From Jonesiaceae bacterium BS-20 (GTDB taxonomy: Bacteria; Actinomycetota; Actinomycetes; Actinomycetales; Cellulomonadaceae), in assembly GCA_039995105.1 (NCBI GenBank), contig CP146203.1, positions 930,001 to 994,000 on the forward strand: a stretch of DNA of 64,000 nt, in the 5' to 3' direction. The translations under genes and the position numbers were made by a program. This document shows positions 63,971 to 64,000 of this stretch, in pieces; position 1 is the first letter of the stretch, and each line of letters starts with the position of its first letter. The notes beneath the pieces are model-generated. The model had not been told where the DNA came from. It did no database searches and saw nothing but the letters and a program-made list of their open reading frames with translations.

Positions 63971-64000
63971 GTTCTCGAATATTTGCTTGACGAGAAGTAC

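Overview
The window looks like a chromosomal segment of an actinobacterium (Actinomycetota) of moderately high G+C. The evidence is the paired clpP1-clpP2-clpX genes after tig, an ileS leader with a short actinobacterial T-box, a folC/DUF4233 neighbourhood, a DUF222-HNH (13E12-type) endonuclease, a sortase substrate, and several coenzyme F420 genes. The F420 genes and one ABC cassette recall Micrococcales such as Jonesia, but I cannot place the genus from this sequence alone.

Layout. 0-9.5 kb (mostly minus strand): an Eis-like acetyltransferase cut by the window edge, an Rv3520c-type F420 oxidoreductase, a GntR/DUF1648 pair with a leaderless-looking start, cysE and cysK, a cell-wall-anchored protein with two TIM-barrel sugar-isomerase-like domains, tRNA-Gly(TCC), and a small acetyltransferase. 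10-15 kb (plus strand): tig, clpP1, clpP2, clpX and chorismate mutase. 15-25 kb: an SdpI/HTH/membrane module with a 21-bp inverted repeat, a polar amino-acid ABC transporter, a FadD15-like acyl-CoA ligase, valS, a second F420-type oxidoreductase and cofE. 26-36 kb: a small membrane peptide, a Spo0M-like protein, the DUF222-HNH protein, an ABC importer matching the proposed F420-0 uptake cassette, proC, an SDR and an ACT-domain gene. CofE, two F420-type enzymes and a putative F420-0 importer in one window suggest that F420 may be salvaged; no early F420 biosynthesis gene is visible here.

36-51 kb is an accessory zone of secreted and export systems. A small secreted protein, whose signal peptide is split by an in-frame amber codon, precedes an ATPase and a 721-residue membrane protein like those of lactococcin-972 loci, with an IS3 remnant behind them. 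After ppc and a TetR gene come two paralogous secreted proteins resembling I36 peptidase inhibitors, two paralogous lipoproteins, a peptidoglycan-binding adaptor and a MacB-type ABC exporter.

51-64 kb: T-box-controlled ileS, folC, a dhaKLM dihydroxyacetone kinase operon lying between folC and its usual DUF4233 partner, a frameshifted membrane gene, a decayed IS3-family element, then secreted proteins, lipoproteins and pseudogenes up to the edge. Throughout the window there are many unrelated short tandem repeats (9-48 bp units), between genes and inside two genes. Translation starts were chosen by Shine-Dalgarno position and gene overlap. All functional names come from motif reading, not database searches.
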